A DNA stretch of 64,000 nt from Pocillopora verrucosa (taxonomy: Eukaryota > Cnidaria > Anthozoa > Scleractinia > Pocilloporidae), in NCBI RefSeq assembly GCF_036669915.1, contig NC_089322.1, positions 16,298,219-16,362,218 on the forward strand. The letters run 5' to 3'. The translations under genes were made by a program, and so were the position numbers. The notes beneath the pieces are model-generated. The model saw only the letters and a list, made by a program, of their open reading frames with translations, was not told the origin of the DNA and did not search any database. Below, piece by piece: positions 33,111 to 44,849 of this stretch (position 1 is the first letter of the stretch; the number at the start of each line of letters is the position of its first letter).

Positions 33111-33487
33111 TTTTTAGAATACAGTGTTTTATATATGTGTGTACATATCATATAAAGTTACTAAGGCAATATCAGAACTACAAGTAGGTAAATAAACTAT
33201 TTATACCTACCTTTGCTGTATGTGTGGAATGAGAATTTGTTTTACATTTAATCGGAGGTTGAAGTAGCTTTTTGGTGACCTGATTTTATGTGCTGGTGTT
33301 CTCTGTATTTAATGTTCTTATGTGTTTTATAATTGTTTTTGGCTTAAATACGTATTCAGTAACTATAGATCTAGACCAAACAGAACATTATTTGTCTGCT
33401 AGTGGATACGAGTTTCTAATATCTCTCACAAAAGAGAGGTATTGTCGACACTCGAGGATAAATTTGTATTAACCCACGGCCAAGTAA

Positions 33488-34000
33488 TGTCTCCTCAGGG
33501 TTGTCAAAAAGATTTTTTGTAGCAGCCGTCAATTCAGTGTTAATTCCACGTTTTATTCGATCCGATCAACTACGCTCAGCACACTGTTCGAATACAATAC
33601 TGTATGATAAATCATTTCAAACAAGTAAGTGTCCTTTTCCGTAACCTTAAAAAGTGCTACAATATCCGTAATGGTTCCGTAATGTTCTTTTTCTTCGATG
33701 TAAGTCTAGTTAAACGATCCTCATCCGAAAATAAAGGCGAAAATAACATGCCATGAAAACACATGTGCGCCGAGGTTTAACGTAGTGTCGAATGGCAAAA
33801 CCTCGGTAGAGACTGGGCCTAGTGCTCAGGGAACCTACCATTTACATTTAGAGTAACTGAACTGTGATACAAATAAGGCCGCAAAAAATTTTTTATTTAC
33901 ACCATTGTCATGCTTCCATGCCTGTTACCGGCTTTATTTAATAAACCTGCCTTCTATATAGAAAGGGCTTATCTGGAAATGTTAAGTGCCCCCTTAATAC
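33488..34000 (+). pseudogene. R-type relic in front of TRIM3, shortened
   Basis: Matches 1-520 closely, then jumps at about 33985 to sequence matching about 1595. The FHA tail, intron 1 and exon 8 scraps seen at 525-1520 are therefore deleted here. Confidence 0.65.
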
Positions 34001-35552
34001 TCTGTTGGCGAGAGCTGATTCCCATCACTATATTCCCCCCACCTCCCCCCACCATCGATTAATAACGACCACACCCTTAGTTAGATTTTTCATTGATTTT
34101 CCCTTTCCCAAAAATAATTTCCCAGAATGCTCTGCTTCTATTACTTTCCGTTTAAGGAGGTATAAGTATAGCGCCTACCTTTCAAGTAGCCTTCCTAAGT
34201 TTGCTATGGGAGGAGATGGTAAGGGGAAGAAATTGCGTATGGGTGGTTTATGTTGCACAAAACCTTGTAGGCTGCAAGAAAAAATCAAATTGTCCATAGA
34301 AATAATGGGCTTTCAGATTCTATGCCATTTTCAGACTTTGTATTTTATCTTTAAGCACCGTTCAGAGCGTTGGAAAAGGAAAGAGCCGCGGGGTATTTAA
34401 AGAACATGAACTCTAGTCAAACAGCTATGAACAGAGGGCGAGACCACACCAGCTTCACCCTCTGTTAGGCTGTCACCGTCACTCTTGAAAAGAGAAAAGC
34501 TTAGTTATTATCCCTTCCCCTTATTCTCTCACTCCGTTCACATTTGTTGAAACCGGAAGGCAGATGTTTGACAGTTGCATGGTGACAAGAATGAAAGTGA
34601 AAATAGTGTGGCTGAGGAGAATTGCAGCCGAGCGTTTTTTTTCCTTTTGGGCGAAGTTCGTCGCGCAAGTCGAAAAAAAAAATAGTTAGAGCTGGAAAAA
34701 AAAAAGATAAAGATGTTCACGCGCCGCTCTGAGCCCTCGGAGTGAGCACTAACATTAATTTTTTCTTCACTGATGTTTTTCGACTCGCGCGACGGATTTT
34801 GCCGAAAAGTGGGGACTGCCCGTAATCTAGTGCTGTATCGCCGGTTACGCTAAATAAAATTCTGTAGTTTGGTTTAAAATGTTCATACAGGTTTGAACTA
34901 GTTTGAACTCTGTTAACTCAAATATAAAAGAGCAGAGACCAATTTTTAAAAAAGAGTTAATTATTCACACGTTGACCGAACGCTAACAATGTGATATTCG
35001 TTATGTTTTGTTCACCTTTTTCGTCACGAGACAGAATCATTTGCTAGATTTTAGCAGTTTAAACTGTTTAGAGTATCAATCTGTGTATTCTAAAAGTTCT
35101 GTCCGACTATCTTTTCTTTTCAAATGGTTAAAATCTAAGATTTTTGACGCTACTAACTGAGAACAGTTGGGGTCAGTCAAGGTCGGAGTTTGCTCAACAG
35201 ACTAATTTGCATAATCTGCTGTCACGCTAGGAAAACAAAAATTTGAAGTCACTACGGTGAAGGAAATTAGGAAGGAAAGTGCAGGATGTTTTTATATTTC
35301 TATCTTTTATATTTTGTTTTTATTGGTCTAGTCTGGAATTGAGAAATATCACCTAAGAAAGAAAGAGTACTACTTCAGAAAGCTTTCTAAAGGCCCGTTT
35401 AAACGGTTTCAACATTTGACAAACATTCGTTCAACAAAAGGGCCTTCTGCAGCTTTGAATATTGAGAGCTCTCAATAATCCTCAGTCCTCAATCCTCAAT
35501 CCTCGAGAACGAGGTATCGAGGTACCGAGGACCTCAGTTTTAGTGTTTACTT
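34001..35552. other. TRIM3 upstream flank
   Basis: Near-identical to 1600-3180 except for short deletions. A 65-codon frame from 34205 is frameshifted in the other copy and is not called. No gene supported. Confidence 0.5.
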
Positions 35553-35708
35553 ATGCTAATCAGAAAATCAGCCACGAAACTGCTGTGTTCAGAGTGTACA
35601 GAGAAGGTTTACGAAGAGAGTGGATTGAAAATACCTTTCCACAAGTTCCCAGAAGACAGAGATCTGTTCACAAAATGGATAGTCGCGATACGGAGAGATG
35701 TTGGATGA
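35553..35708 (+). pseudogene. THAP zinc-finger relic upstream of TRIM3
   Basis: The duplicate of the relic at 3189, with the same C-S-E-C and FHKFPEDRDLFTKW segments and the same TGA. After the stop this copy reads DGNICFH, where the second ligand pair would be expected. TRIM2 and TRIM4 lack it, supporting the pairing of units 1 and 3. Confidence 0.65.
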
Positions 35709-36593
35709 GATGGAAATATCTGCTTCCACGCAGTCCTTCACTCTGAGAGAGAACAAACCCCATGAGCTGCAAGGCCATGACAATCATTGTTTTCAAACCA
35801 TAAATCCGAAAGATTTCTTACCGTTTGCAAAGTTGCGCTTTTGTGGAGGATCCTTTGCAGTTATCATCTCGACATTGCAGCCAAAACTTCAACTCTGAAT
35901 TTTTTAATTGACTGGGATCTTAGTTTTTAAGTGAAGACGATATTCTTGGAAGTTCTATAAGTGGAAGAGATTCCAGCAGTTCTGAGGGATGATTTTCTTA
36001 TTAGCATAACTAAAAACTAAAATCGTGGCCCTCAATGCCTACGCTACCCTCCCTAATCCACGATCCACACCAAATGCGACACACAAACGAATTAAAATAG
36101 GTTATAACCATTAAGCTAGGTTCCGTTCTCAGAAGAAAGCAGATTTTACCTTTCCGTGACAGCACATGATAACCAGACATTTGTTTATTGTTACTTTCTC
36201 ACGCTTTCTTAGAAACATTGAAATCCAAAACTGAAGCTATCAAATGGCGCTCTGGAGACCACGAGATCTCTTCTGAAGAGATCCGATTCGCTGCTTTTAA
36301 AAGAATACTGCCTATTACTCGTGTGGTGTCAAACAAGTTTCTCGGAATCCCAAACTCACTAAACGGCGGTAAATGTAGCGACGATAAAATGAGGTTGATG
36401 GTTTATTTCCAAGCCATCGTAGCATGTTGTTTTTCGTGATACAGTGGCTACAGCGACGCATTCGGTCACGCTATGAAATCGATTTTACTACGCAGTGATA
36501 GAGAAAGTACAGAATAGGTGGATAAAATTACAATGTAAAACTGTCAAACTCCGCGCGAAGATCACGCAATCCCACAGAGATCTGATTCGCTGC

Positions 36594-36601
36594 TTTAAAT
36601 A
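36594..36601 (+). promoter_or_regulatory. TATA-like box of TRIM3
   Basis: TTTAAATA, 79 bp before the ATG. Confidence 0.5.
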
Positions 36602-36672
36602 GAATGCTAAGCCAAGTTCAGTTTCTCAGAATCTCAAACAAAACAGAGCTGTGTTACTCTCAACAATTCGTG

Positions 36673-38880
36673 ATGGAGTCGCTTCTAAAAAACCTCAAAG
36701 AGCATGTAACATGTTCGATTTGTTTGGATACTTACACTAAACCGAAGACCATCGCTTGCCTTCATACGTTCTGCTGTGAATGCCTGGAGAGACATGCATT
36801 GACGAGACAAAAACAAGGGTTGTATCCATGCCCCGAGTGTCAGGCACAAGTTCGCATCCCTGAAGGAAATCGCTTTGATAATCTGCCGAGCAGTTTTTTG
36901 CACAACAGTTTGTTGAGTCTTCTTGCTGTTCGACGCAGTGGCGAAGGAAGCGAGATTAGCTGTAGTACATGCCAGAAGAGGAGCGCTGAGATCAACTACT
37001 GCTTTGACTGCGAGAAGTTTATGTGCCCAGACTGTGTGAAAGCACACGAAGTCTTTCGAGAAAGTATGTTTGAGGGACACAAAGTCACACCAGTGCAACA
37101 GTTTCAAGCCGCAGACTACGAGGCCTTGTTGAAAAGGCAGTCATTTTGCTCAGAGAATTACCACAAAAAAGATGTGATTCGTTTTTTTTGCGTGGACTGT
37201 CAAAGTTGTGTATGTCAAGTTTGCATCGCCACAGATCACAAAAGCCACGATATTGTTCTGCTTGAAAAGGCAGCTGACGATGAAAAAGTAAACATCATTG
37301 CCAGAGCGCAGCTGGTCAAAGGGAAGAAAGAGGCTTGCCGAGGTGTTATTCGTGAATTTGAGAAGACGGAACTTGAGTTAGAAACGAACATTACTACCGC
37401 TAAACGCCAAGTCTCTCAAGCAACCGAACAGATGATGGGAAAGCTTCGCCAACTGGAGCGCGAAGCCATTTCTGCCCTCGAGAAGACTCGCGTGTCAAGG
37501 ATTGAGAAATTACATTCTGGAAAAGCATCGGTTGTGTCTTTTGAAAAGCAACTTGACCAAGCATTTGAGTTCAGTAACAACCTGGTTAACAGAAGCTCAA
37601 GTTCAGACATAATGCAAAACAAGAAAAATGTAGAAGAACGAATCGAAGACCTCATCAAGACCACAATGCCAGCACTTCCGGCTAGCTCGTGTGTAGAATT
37701 TGTGACGACATGTAAACCAGAGAGTTTGAGTCTGGGATTTACGAAGTTCAGCAAGACAGATGTGCAAGGATCGACCGTTGAAGGACTGGATCAGAATTTC
37801 CAAGCTGGTGTAGAGGCAGAGCTACTAATTTGTCCCAAATCAAGCGAAGGAGAAATCAGAAACACTCAGCACACAGATCGTATTGAAATACACGTAAATC
37901 CTGCTGATCAGGTGAGGAGCTTGGTGACGAGTGAAAAAGAAGATGGAAATTTCCAAGCAAAATTTGTAGCGAAAGTACCAGGTACTTATAAAATAGAAGT
38001 AAAGATAAATGGACAGAAACTTGCCAAGAGTCCATTTTCTATTCTGGTCAATGCACGAGAGTTAAATGTTGTAGGCAAATTGGACTTACATGGAGAAATG
38101 TTCCAAATTCCTGCCGGCATTGCAGTGAACAGTAAAGGTGTTATTGCTGTGGCTGATCGTGACGGTCATTGTATCCTGGTATTTGATGAGACAGGAAAGT
38201 TTGTGCGAAAAATTGGTTCTCGTGGAGAGGAGAATGGACAATTAAAGTATCCAGTCGAAGTCACATTCCTCAACGATGACGAGATTCTGGTGGCGGATCA
38301 ATTTAATCACCGAATACAGCAGTTGAATGTACAGACAGGGAACTTTGTGAAAAGCTTTGGAAAAGAGGGAAGTGGAGATGGAGAGTTTAAGTTTCCTATA
38401 AGTGTTTGTACTACAAGTGATGGACGTTTTATCCTTGTAGCGGATTTTAATAACAGCAGAATTCAGGTTTTTACAATGGATGGTGAACCTGTGTTTAAGT
38501 TTGGAGACAGTGGCCCAGAAAGGCTGGATCATCCCACCAGCTGCGTTTGTTACGAGGAAAAGTTCATTGTAACTGACAAGAATAATAACTGTGTGAAAGT
38601 GTTTGATGAGAGAGGACAGTTTTTGTACAAGTTTGGAGAAAAAGGAAACGGTGATGGACAATTAAATCAGCCGCATGGCTTATGTGTTGACAAACATAAT
38701 AACGTTTTCTTATGTGATTGGGGAAATAATCGAGTTCAACAGTTTACATTGGAAGGAACTTTCACTGTAAAGACAAGTTCAAATATTCAGTTTGGACGGC
38801 CGTGGAGTGTCACCCCAATGCTAGATGATCGGATTGTGGTCACAGACTGCATAAAGAAAGAAGTTTACATTCTGAAATGA
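36673..38880 (+). CDS. TRIM-NHL E3 ubiquitin ligase, copy 3 (alpha subtype)
   Basis: 735 residues from ATG 36673. An upstream in-frame ATG at 36604 would add 23 residues, but it runs through the TATA-like region and is not conserved in the other units, so it is not used. RING, B-boxes, coiled coil, filamin domain and six NHL repeats are complete. It shares FKFP, ADQFNHR and NQPHG with TRIM1 (alpha subtype). Slot residues of its own are RDG, FN, KN, WG and CIK after the AD-type motif and GRPWS in blade 6. Downstream it lacks the foldback MITE of unit 1. Likely functional. Confidence 0.93.
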   Translation: MESLLKNLKEHVTCSICLDTYTKPKTIACLHTFCCECLERHALTRQKQGLYPCPECQAQVRIPEGNRFDNLPSSFLHNSLLSLLAVRRSGEGSEISCSTCQKRSAEINYCFDCEKFMCPDCVKAHEVFRESMFEGHKVTPVQQFQAADYEALLKRQSFCSENYHKKDVIRFFCVDCQSCVCQVCIATDHKSHDIVLLEKAADDEKVNIIARAQLVKGKKEACRGVIREFEKTELELETNITTAKRQVSQATEQMMGKLRQLEREAISALEKTRVSRIEKLHSGKASVVSFEKQLDQAFEFSNNLVNRSSSSDIMQNKKNVEERIEDLIKTTMPALPASSCVEFVTTCKPESLSLGFTKFSKTDVQGSTVEGLDQNFQAGVEAELLICPKSSEGEIRNTQHTDRIEIHVNPADQVRSLVTSEKEDGNFQAKFVAKVPGTYKIEVKINGQKLAKSPFSILVNARELNVVGKLDLHGEMFQIPAGIAVNSKGVIAVADRDGHCILVFDETGKFVRKIGSRGEENGQLKYPVEVTFLNDDEILVADQFNHRIQQLNVQTGNFVKSFGKEGSGDGEFKFPISVCTTSDGRFILVADFNNSRIQVFTMDGEPVFKFGDSGPERLDHPTSCVCYEEKFIVTDKNNNCVKVFDERGQFLYKFGEKGNGDGQLNQPHGLCVDKHNNVFLCDWGNNRVQQFTLEGTFTVKTSSNIQFGRPWSVTPMLDDRIVVTDCIKKEVYILK

Positions 38881-39159
38881 ATGCCCATTTTTGAAAGTAA
38901 CTATCAATTCTTCGTAAGCAAACCTTTTGCGAATATCTGTAAGTTTTATTGTTTTATTAATTACGGAAAACTGTGACATGTCACGTGTCACAAGAGAACT
39001 TGAAAGAAAATGGCTAGAATCAGCAACTTGCCTTCTAATTTTTCAAGGACAGTTTCAAAGAATTGTTGATTCATCACTTCAGAAATGTGATTGTGTGAGC
39101 TTTTATTAAATTATAGTAATAGGACTGAGTGGAGTCCAATTCGGTCTATAATCATACGA

Positions 39160-39211
39160 GTGATTGACGAAATCGGACGACTACGAACGGGGAGTCCCAT
39201 TTGTCAATCAC
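39160..39211. repeat. GTGATTGACAAA hairpin after TRIM3
   Basis: The same 52-bp hairpin as at 7299. Unit 4 has lost it (only a TTAATCACAAG scrap near 54655). Confidence 0.6.
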
Positions 39212-40338
39212 TAGTTTAAAAAAGAAACTAGACATCGGTTATACGTTTTCACGAAAAGACAACGGTTCAGTCGCCGAAATGCGCGACAACAGCGCTTGCA
39301 TATGACACGCATTGTCCATTTACACAGGCATGACATGTCAACTGTTCTATTCAATTGTCCAGTTACAAGCATGACATCTGCACTGTCCAATTGGTGCTCA
39401 AATCGAGCTGGTGATAACCAATCACATGCAGGAATTTTGTTATAGTTTTGACAGACCACAAAATCGATTTCAAACGAGATTAAGCTTTGTAACCGCTCAA
39501 AGATTTAGGAGTATTATTAGGGCAAAAAAAGAAAACACATTTCTGCAAAATAAATGTACAGTGGCATTGATTAATGTAAATTGTTGATGATATATTTTAC
39601 TTATCAACTTTGCATTTTTCCAGCATGTAGTAGACTTTTCCCTGAGCATATTTTGGTAGAGTTTTGGTTAAGTTAAATAATAGTAATTCTCTCATCAAAT
39701 GAAGCATGCCTTTGTATCAAATTTTTAAATTAACACATTGACAGCAGCTTGCATGATTAAGCTGTAAACAATTCAACAATTTCGTAGTGCTTCGTTACTT
39801 TTGGAGGAATAACATTTAATTGTTATTAGAAACCGCCTAAAGACTGAGGAGTGTTTTGAATGCATCAAGTTTGCATTTCTATTTAGGTATTTTATGCATG
39901 CAGGAGTTTTCATTAATAAGTTCCTTTAAGTATTATAAAAGTGTTGATTGATTGAATGAATTACAGATATTACAGGATATTTTCCACTGTATTCATGAAC
40001 TGTTCTAAAGTGCTTATCCTTTAAGTTTCTATAGCATTGACCATCGATAAAACAAATATCTTATTGACAGCATTGTGAATAAATTTACTTTTTTGATTTT
40101 CAAACGTGTTTTACTGTGCAACAAGAATGGCTGCATGATAAATAGATGAATTATCTTTTTGCTGTCCTAAAAACTCTTCTTTGGATGAAGAAGGGTATTT
40201 AGGATTATTTTTGACTTTGCCTGATTGCATCAGTTGAAAGCTAAGATGTAAAGTTCACAAGAACCCCTTCTGCCTTACTAGGTTCAGTTTAAGAGCCAAG
40301 TTAACCAAGATGTTGTATTGCACATTTTGATTGTTCAG
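39212..40338. other. Spacer after TRIM3
   Basis: Colinear with 7351-8475; no gene seen. Confidence 0.5.
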
Positions 40339-40510
40339 AGACAGAGAAAATCAGATGAAGTAACAGGGAGGACTGGGGAGGCTGATGGTTTGGGAGGCAT
40401 TCCAGCTACACAGCCTCCCCTCACCACACCCCTAGAAAGAAGACATATTCCTCTACAACTGAGCATGACACTGGAGTAAATTGTGGGCCAGCTGGGTGTG
40501 CTTACACATT
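40339..40510 (+). pseudogene. Coiled-coil exon relic after TRIM3
   Basis: Starts after TTGTTCAG and aligns to 56346. The end is cut (CTTACACATTCAC) and no donor remains. Confidence 0.6.
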
Positions 40511-40872
40511 CACACAATACCCTTCCTTTAGCCTGGATCAGGTGCCGGGGGTGGGGGGGGGGGGAGGGAAAAGATGGTGGGGAAGCACTATAGTTGCTCT
40601 TTCTCTCTTCCCCCTCCCCCTAAAGAAAGGAATACCTGGTCGCGAGATGAGGTTCATTTCTGAAACAGCAATGAGCTATCAAGTCCATGGCTCCCGTCGG
40701 GAAAAAGGTCATGAACAGTCTTATATGAGTTTTTTGTTGTACAGAGACGAGTCAAAGATTTCGTGCAACGTGGAGATTTATTAGCTTACGCCTAAACTCA
40801 ATGATATTTGATTTTTTTACGATATTTTTTGGTGTAGGGGAGAGATTGTCATATTCAATGAGCCACTTTTTT

Positions 40873-40967
40873 GTTTGGAACAAAGTTTGACTAGGACTGA
40901 GAATAAACTACGAGAGTGCCTGGATAACCAACAGAAAATAACTCTACAGATCAGACCTAACGAGTAG
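40873..40967 (+). pseudogene. Terminal coiled-coil exon relic after TRIM3
   Basis: The splice acceptor and first codons are deleted. The remaining bases match the other terminal exons but with CAAAGTTTGACTAGG, which adds a stop. Confidence 0.55.
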
Positions 40968-41069
40968 TGCAATACAGCATCAGTATCTAGAGACTCAATC
41001 ATTAGTCATGTTCAGAATTATTTTAAGACTAATTTTTGTATGGTAATATTGTAAACTATGAAAGAAATT

Positions 41070-41660
41070 TTCAATTGAGTGTCGAAAGTAGTCATGGATA
41101 TAGTCATGGGTATTAGTTTACCTTGACTGTAGTCTGTTATTGGTTTAGAGAGCCTATGCTGCCCTCTTGACCAATCAAGTACGTGCCTCATCATGATCGA
41201 GTGTTGGAATAGGGCCATTCGTATATTTCCAGCGCTTCAGGCTCTTTGCTAGTTTTTCTTTTGAGTTATCTCTGGCCTTTGGCTATATTTCCTTTTTTAG
41301 AGCAGTTTCCAACTGAGTATCGAAAGTGATGCTGTATTGCTTTGGTTCTGCTTTACTTCTTTGTGTGGTTGGTCCACAGAAACTCAGAAAGACTCGCGTC
41401 ACAATCTTAACCAATCATATGTAAAACTAAGACCAAATACGACCTGATCACTCGCGTTTTCCCGCGCTTTAAGGAGGTTGGCTGTTTCTACTCTGAGTTC
41501 TCATTGGCTAATAATCATGGAAACCTTTTTTCTGATTGGCAGTTGTGATTACCTTGGTTTTGGTTTTTCGATACTGAATTGAAAAGTGCTCGATGATTGG
41601 CAGTTGTAATCACTTTGGATTGGGTTGCAGGACACTCATTTGAAATGCGCTTTTTGAGAG
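41070..41660. promoter_or_regulatory. CCAAT/ATTGG box cluster 4
   Basis: Colinear with 9540, 16640 and 32560; several motifs are mutated. Confidence 0.3.
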
Positions 41661-42030
41661 TACAGTGTTTTATATCTGTGAGTAAATATCACATAAAGTT
41701 ACTAAGTCAATGGCAGAACTACAAGTAGATTAATAAAATATTTTTACCTACCTTTGCTGTATGTTTGGAATGAGAACTTGTTTTACATTTAGTCGGAGGT
41801 TGAAGTAGCTTTTCTATTAGCTGATTTTATTTGCTGGCGTTCTCTGTATTCAATGTTCGTATGTGTTTTAAAATTGTTTTTTTTCGTTTAAATACGTATT
41901 CAGTAACTTTAGACCTAGACTAAACAGAACGTTATTTGTCCGCTGGTGGATACGAGTTTATAATATCTCTCACAAAAGAGAGATGTTGTCGACACTCGAG
42001 GATAAATTTGTATCAACCCACGACCATGTA

Positions 42031-43117
42031 ATGCCTTCTCAGGGTTGTCAAAAAGATTTTGTGTAACAGCCGTCAATTCAGTGTCAATACCACGTTTTAT
42101 TCGATCCGATCAACTACGCTCTGCACACTGTTCGAATACAATGCTGTATGATAAATCCTTTCAAACAAGTAAGTGTCCTTTTCCGTAACCTTGAAAAGTG
42201 CTGCAATATCCGTAATGGTTCCGTAGTGTTCTTTTTCTTCGATGTAAGTCTAGTTAAACGATCCTCATCCGAAAAATAAAAGCGAAAATAACAAGCGATG
42301 AAAACACACGTGCGCTGAGATTTAACGTAGTGTCGAATGGCAAAATCTCGGCAGAGACTGGGCCTAGTGCTCAGAGAACCTACCATTTACATTTAGAGTA
42401 ACTGAACTGTGATACAAAGAAGGCCGCATAAAAAAGTTTTATTTACACCATTGTCATGCTTCCATGCCTGTTACCGGATTAATGTAACAAATCTGCCCTC
42501 TATGTAGAAAGGGCTTATCTAGAAATGTTACATATTATCTTTTTCAAACTTTCAAATGCCGAACAACAATCGCATCAGGGGGCAAAATGTCTTGTTTGGT
42601 GCATACACTGTCCGAACTGACTGGTTTCCGAAACGCAGAATGATTCCGAATGAATTGGGTTCCTTTGGGGAAGGAACAAGCGATGGGAGCCTGTATCACC
42701 GAGTGAAGTACTATAGTATGGGTACATGATAGAGAGGTAGGGGTAGTAAAGATGGAGATAGGGCCACTTGACCCAGAAAAAGGGGTGCAGGGTACTAGAC
42801 AGAGAGGTAAATACTCTGGGAAAATTTTTAAGGGGGCGGTGTGGGTTTAGATCATAGAAATATGCAGAAATAAACAACAACAACAACACCTGATGCCTCT
42901 TTCACCTCATTAGCAGATAATAGTTTGTCTGTAACTCTGAAGTAGGATCAAGATCAAAGCCCAATCTTGTTTAACTGATTTTGCATGAAGATCATCATCC
43001 TTCTGCCAAGGGTTAAAAAGAAATTTTCGCCGTAGGGGTAAGGCCATCTTCATAGATTAAGTTCAGGGACCTGTTTCTTGAAAGTACCGGTAACCAGGAG
43101 CCCATAAGTAATGAGCT
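42031..43117 (+). pseudogene. R-type FHA-RING relic, truncated at a TRIM scrap
   Basis: Matches 1-1095 closely. The FHA-exon tail is at about 42640-42705 and intron 1 runs to 43117, where ATGAGCTCC breaks off into TRIM coding sequence. Confidence 0.7.
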
Positions 43118-43200
43118 CCGAATACAGCAATTGAATGTACAGACAGGGAACTTTGTGAAAAGCTTCGGCAAAGAGGGAAGTGGAGATGGAGAGTTTGTGT
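43118..43200 (+). pseudogene. 83-bp scrap of a fifth TRIM-NHL gene
   Basis: Matches TRIM2 22185-22267 over 83 bp with one difference (AGCTTCGG against AGCTTTGG), covering the NHRIQQLNVQTGNF segment of an NHL blade. The left side joins R-type relic DNA, and the right side joins TRIM2-type downstream flank (matching about 23748). Two deletions removed the rest of a beta-type TRIM gene here. Confidence 0.85.
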
Positions 43201-43483
43201 TTTACTTATTTACTTTATATATTTTCAGCAGGTTTAAGTAGACTCTTCCGTGAGTATATTTTGGGAGACTGATAGTTGAGCTCGATAATATTAATTGACT
43301 CGTCAGATGGAGCATGCTTTTACATCCAATTCTTTAATGACCACTCATGGACAGTGTCTTGCATGATTAAGCTGTAAACAATTTGACAATTTCGTAGTAC
43401 TTAGTTGCTTTTGGAGGAATTACATCTAAAATGTGATTAGAATTCATCTTAAGACTGAGAAGTGTTTTGAATGCATCAAGTTA

Positions 43484-43560
43484 GATATTCCTCCACAACT
43501 GAGCATGACACTGGAGCTCATTGTGGGCTAGCTTGATGTGCTAACACATTAGGTGTGCAA
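43484..43560 (+). pseudogene. Fragment of a coiled-coil exon
   Basis: AGATATTCCTCCACAACTGA to ATGTGCTAACAC, matching the second half of the TRIM2-side relic at 24590-24657. The first half is deleted. Confidence 0.5.
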
Positions 43561-44340
43561 ACATTTCTGAACAGGGAAGTATTTTAGAAACCAAGCGCCT
43601 TGGGGGTGGGGTGGGATGCACTCCTGTTAATGACTCCATCATGCTACCACACATTGAGGAGAATACCAGGGGTTGAAGAGGGACCCATGTCAGGGGGAAA
43701 GAAGCAAAAGAGTTTGGCCCAATGAAAAGTTTACACATATCAACCACGGATCATTATCCATTTTAAAACATCCTCCCTTCAACAAAACACGAGTCTTAGA
43801 AACGGGGGCCACGGCTTTTGGGTACCCAGTTTAAGAATACAGTGTTTTATATCTGTGTGTACATATCATATAAAGTTACTATGGCAATATAAGAACCGCA
43901 ATCAGATTAATTAATTAATTAATTAATGAACTATTATTACCGACCTTTGCTGTATATTCAAACTTTCACGACGCCACACAACGACAGCATCAAGGAGCAA
44001 AATTCCCTATTTTGTGCATACACCGTCCGAACAGACTGGGTTCGGAAACATCTAAATTCAATTAAAAGTACAAAACTTTGCATGCTGATCAACACAGTTC
44101 ACGTGTTTCGAGCCTACGAGCGATGTGAGCGTGACAGAGATCCGCGAGAAAACAAAACATCACTTTCACATTCATTCCTCATATCCGTTACCTTTTCCCT
44201 ATTCCTGATTTTTCTAACGAGAAGTTACACCCGAGCTTGTCCGATCTTGTCCGAACGATTTCCGAATATCGTGTCGTACTGTTAAAATGGCCGCTTGGAG
44301 AGTACTTCAAGAACACAGTCAAGAAGAATCTTGAAGTGGT

Positions 44341-44849
44341 ATGAGAGGCTTTTGCACATTGAAACAGAGGAGAAAAATGCTCCGTCTGCAGAGGATCGAA
44401 GGGAATTGCTATGATCCATCTCTACAACCAGAAAAAATTTTGCTAAAACCGACTGTCACTCGTCTCGGACGCAGTGATGAATATTCAGATGTTGTTATTG
44501 ACAGTGTGATATCTCCTTTAATGATCAGTCGTGTTCACGCTGAAATTCATTTCAGCAATGGAAAATTCAGAATTGATTGTAAAGGACTGAACGGGCTGCT
44601 AGTCAACAAAACAAAGCGTAGCTCTGCTGTCCTATGCGATGGTGATGTTGTTGTCTTTGGAGGTGCTGGCGTTAAAACGAAAGAGGGACAGAGTTTGTCA
44701 GCTTACGATTCGGAGCTTGTGTATGTTTTTAATGAGGTCTGCCAGAATGATTCTGAAGAAGTGGGCTCCCTTGGGGAAGGAACAAGCGACGGAAGCGTGC
44801 GAAGGCGAAGCAAACGGAAAAAGCCCGCATCACTAAGTGAAGGAGTGAG
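44341..44849 (+). CDS. Copy C FHA exon, intact forkhead-associated domain
   Basis: 169 codons plus 2 bases to the GAG/GTATGG donor. FHA signatures: R-L-G-R at 41-44, S63-R64-x-H66 in SPLMISRVHAEIHF, and N84-G85 in KGLNGLLVN, the residues that hold phospho-threonine in this fold. PLMISR is also found in RNF8. A basic RRRSKRKK at 154-161 is a likely nuclear localisation signal. ATG 44341 is used; ATG 44377 is an alternative. A short upstream frame (ATG 44287, 15 codons) precedes it. This is the only intact FHA exon in the window. Confidence 0.7.

Noticed and set aside
34205-34400. Short frame starting MGGDGKGKKLRMGG
   Set aside because: The duplicate at 1801 is frameshifted and stopped; no family recognised.
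36604-36672. In-frame upstream ATG adding 23 residues to TRIM3
   Set aside because: The extension overlaps the TATA-like region and is not in frame in the other units; ATG 36673 matches all copies.
43118-43200. CRISPR-like or mobile origin for the TRIM scrap
   Set aside because: No repeats or target duplication; both flanks match normal array positions, so deletion explains it.
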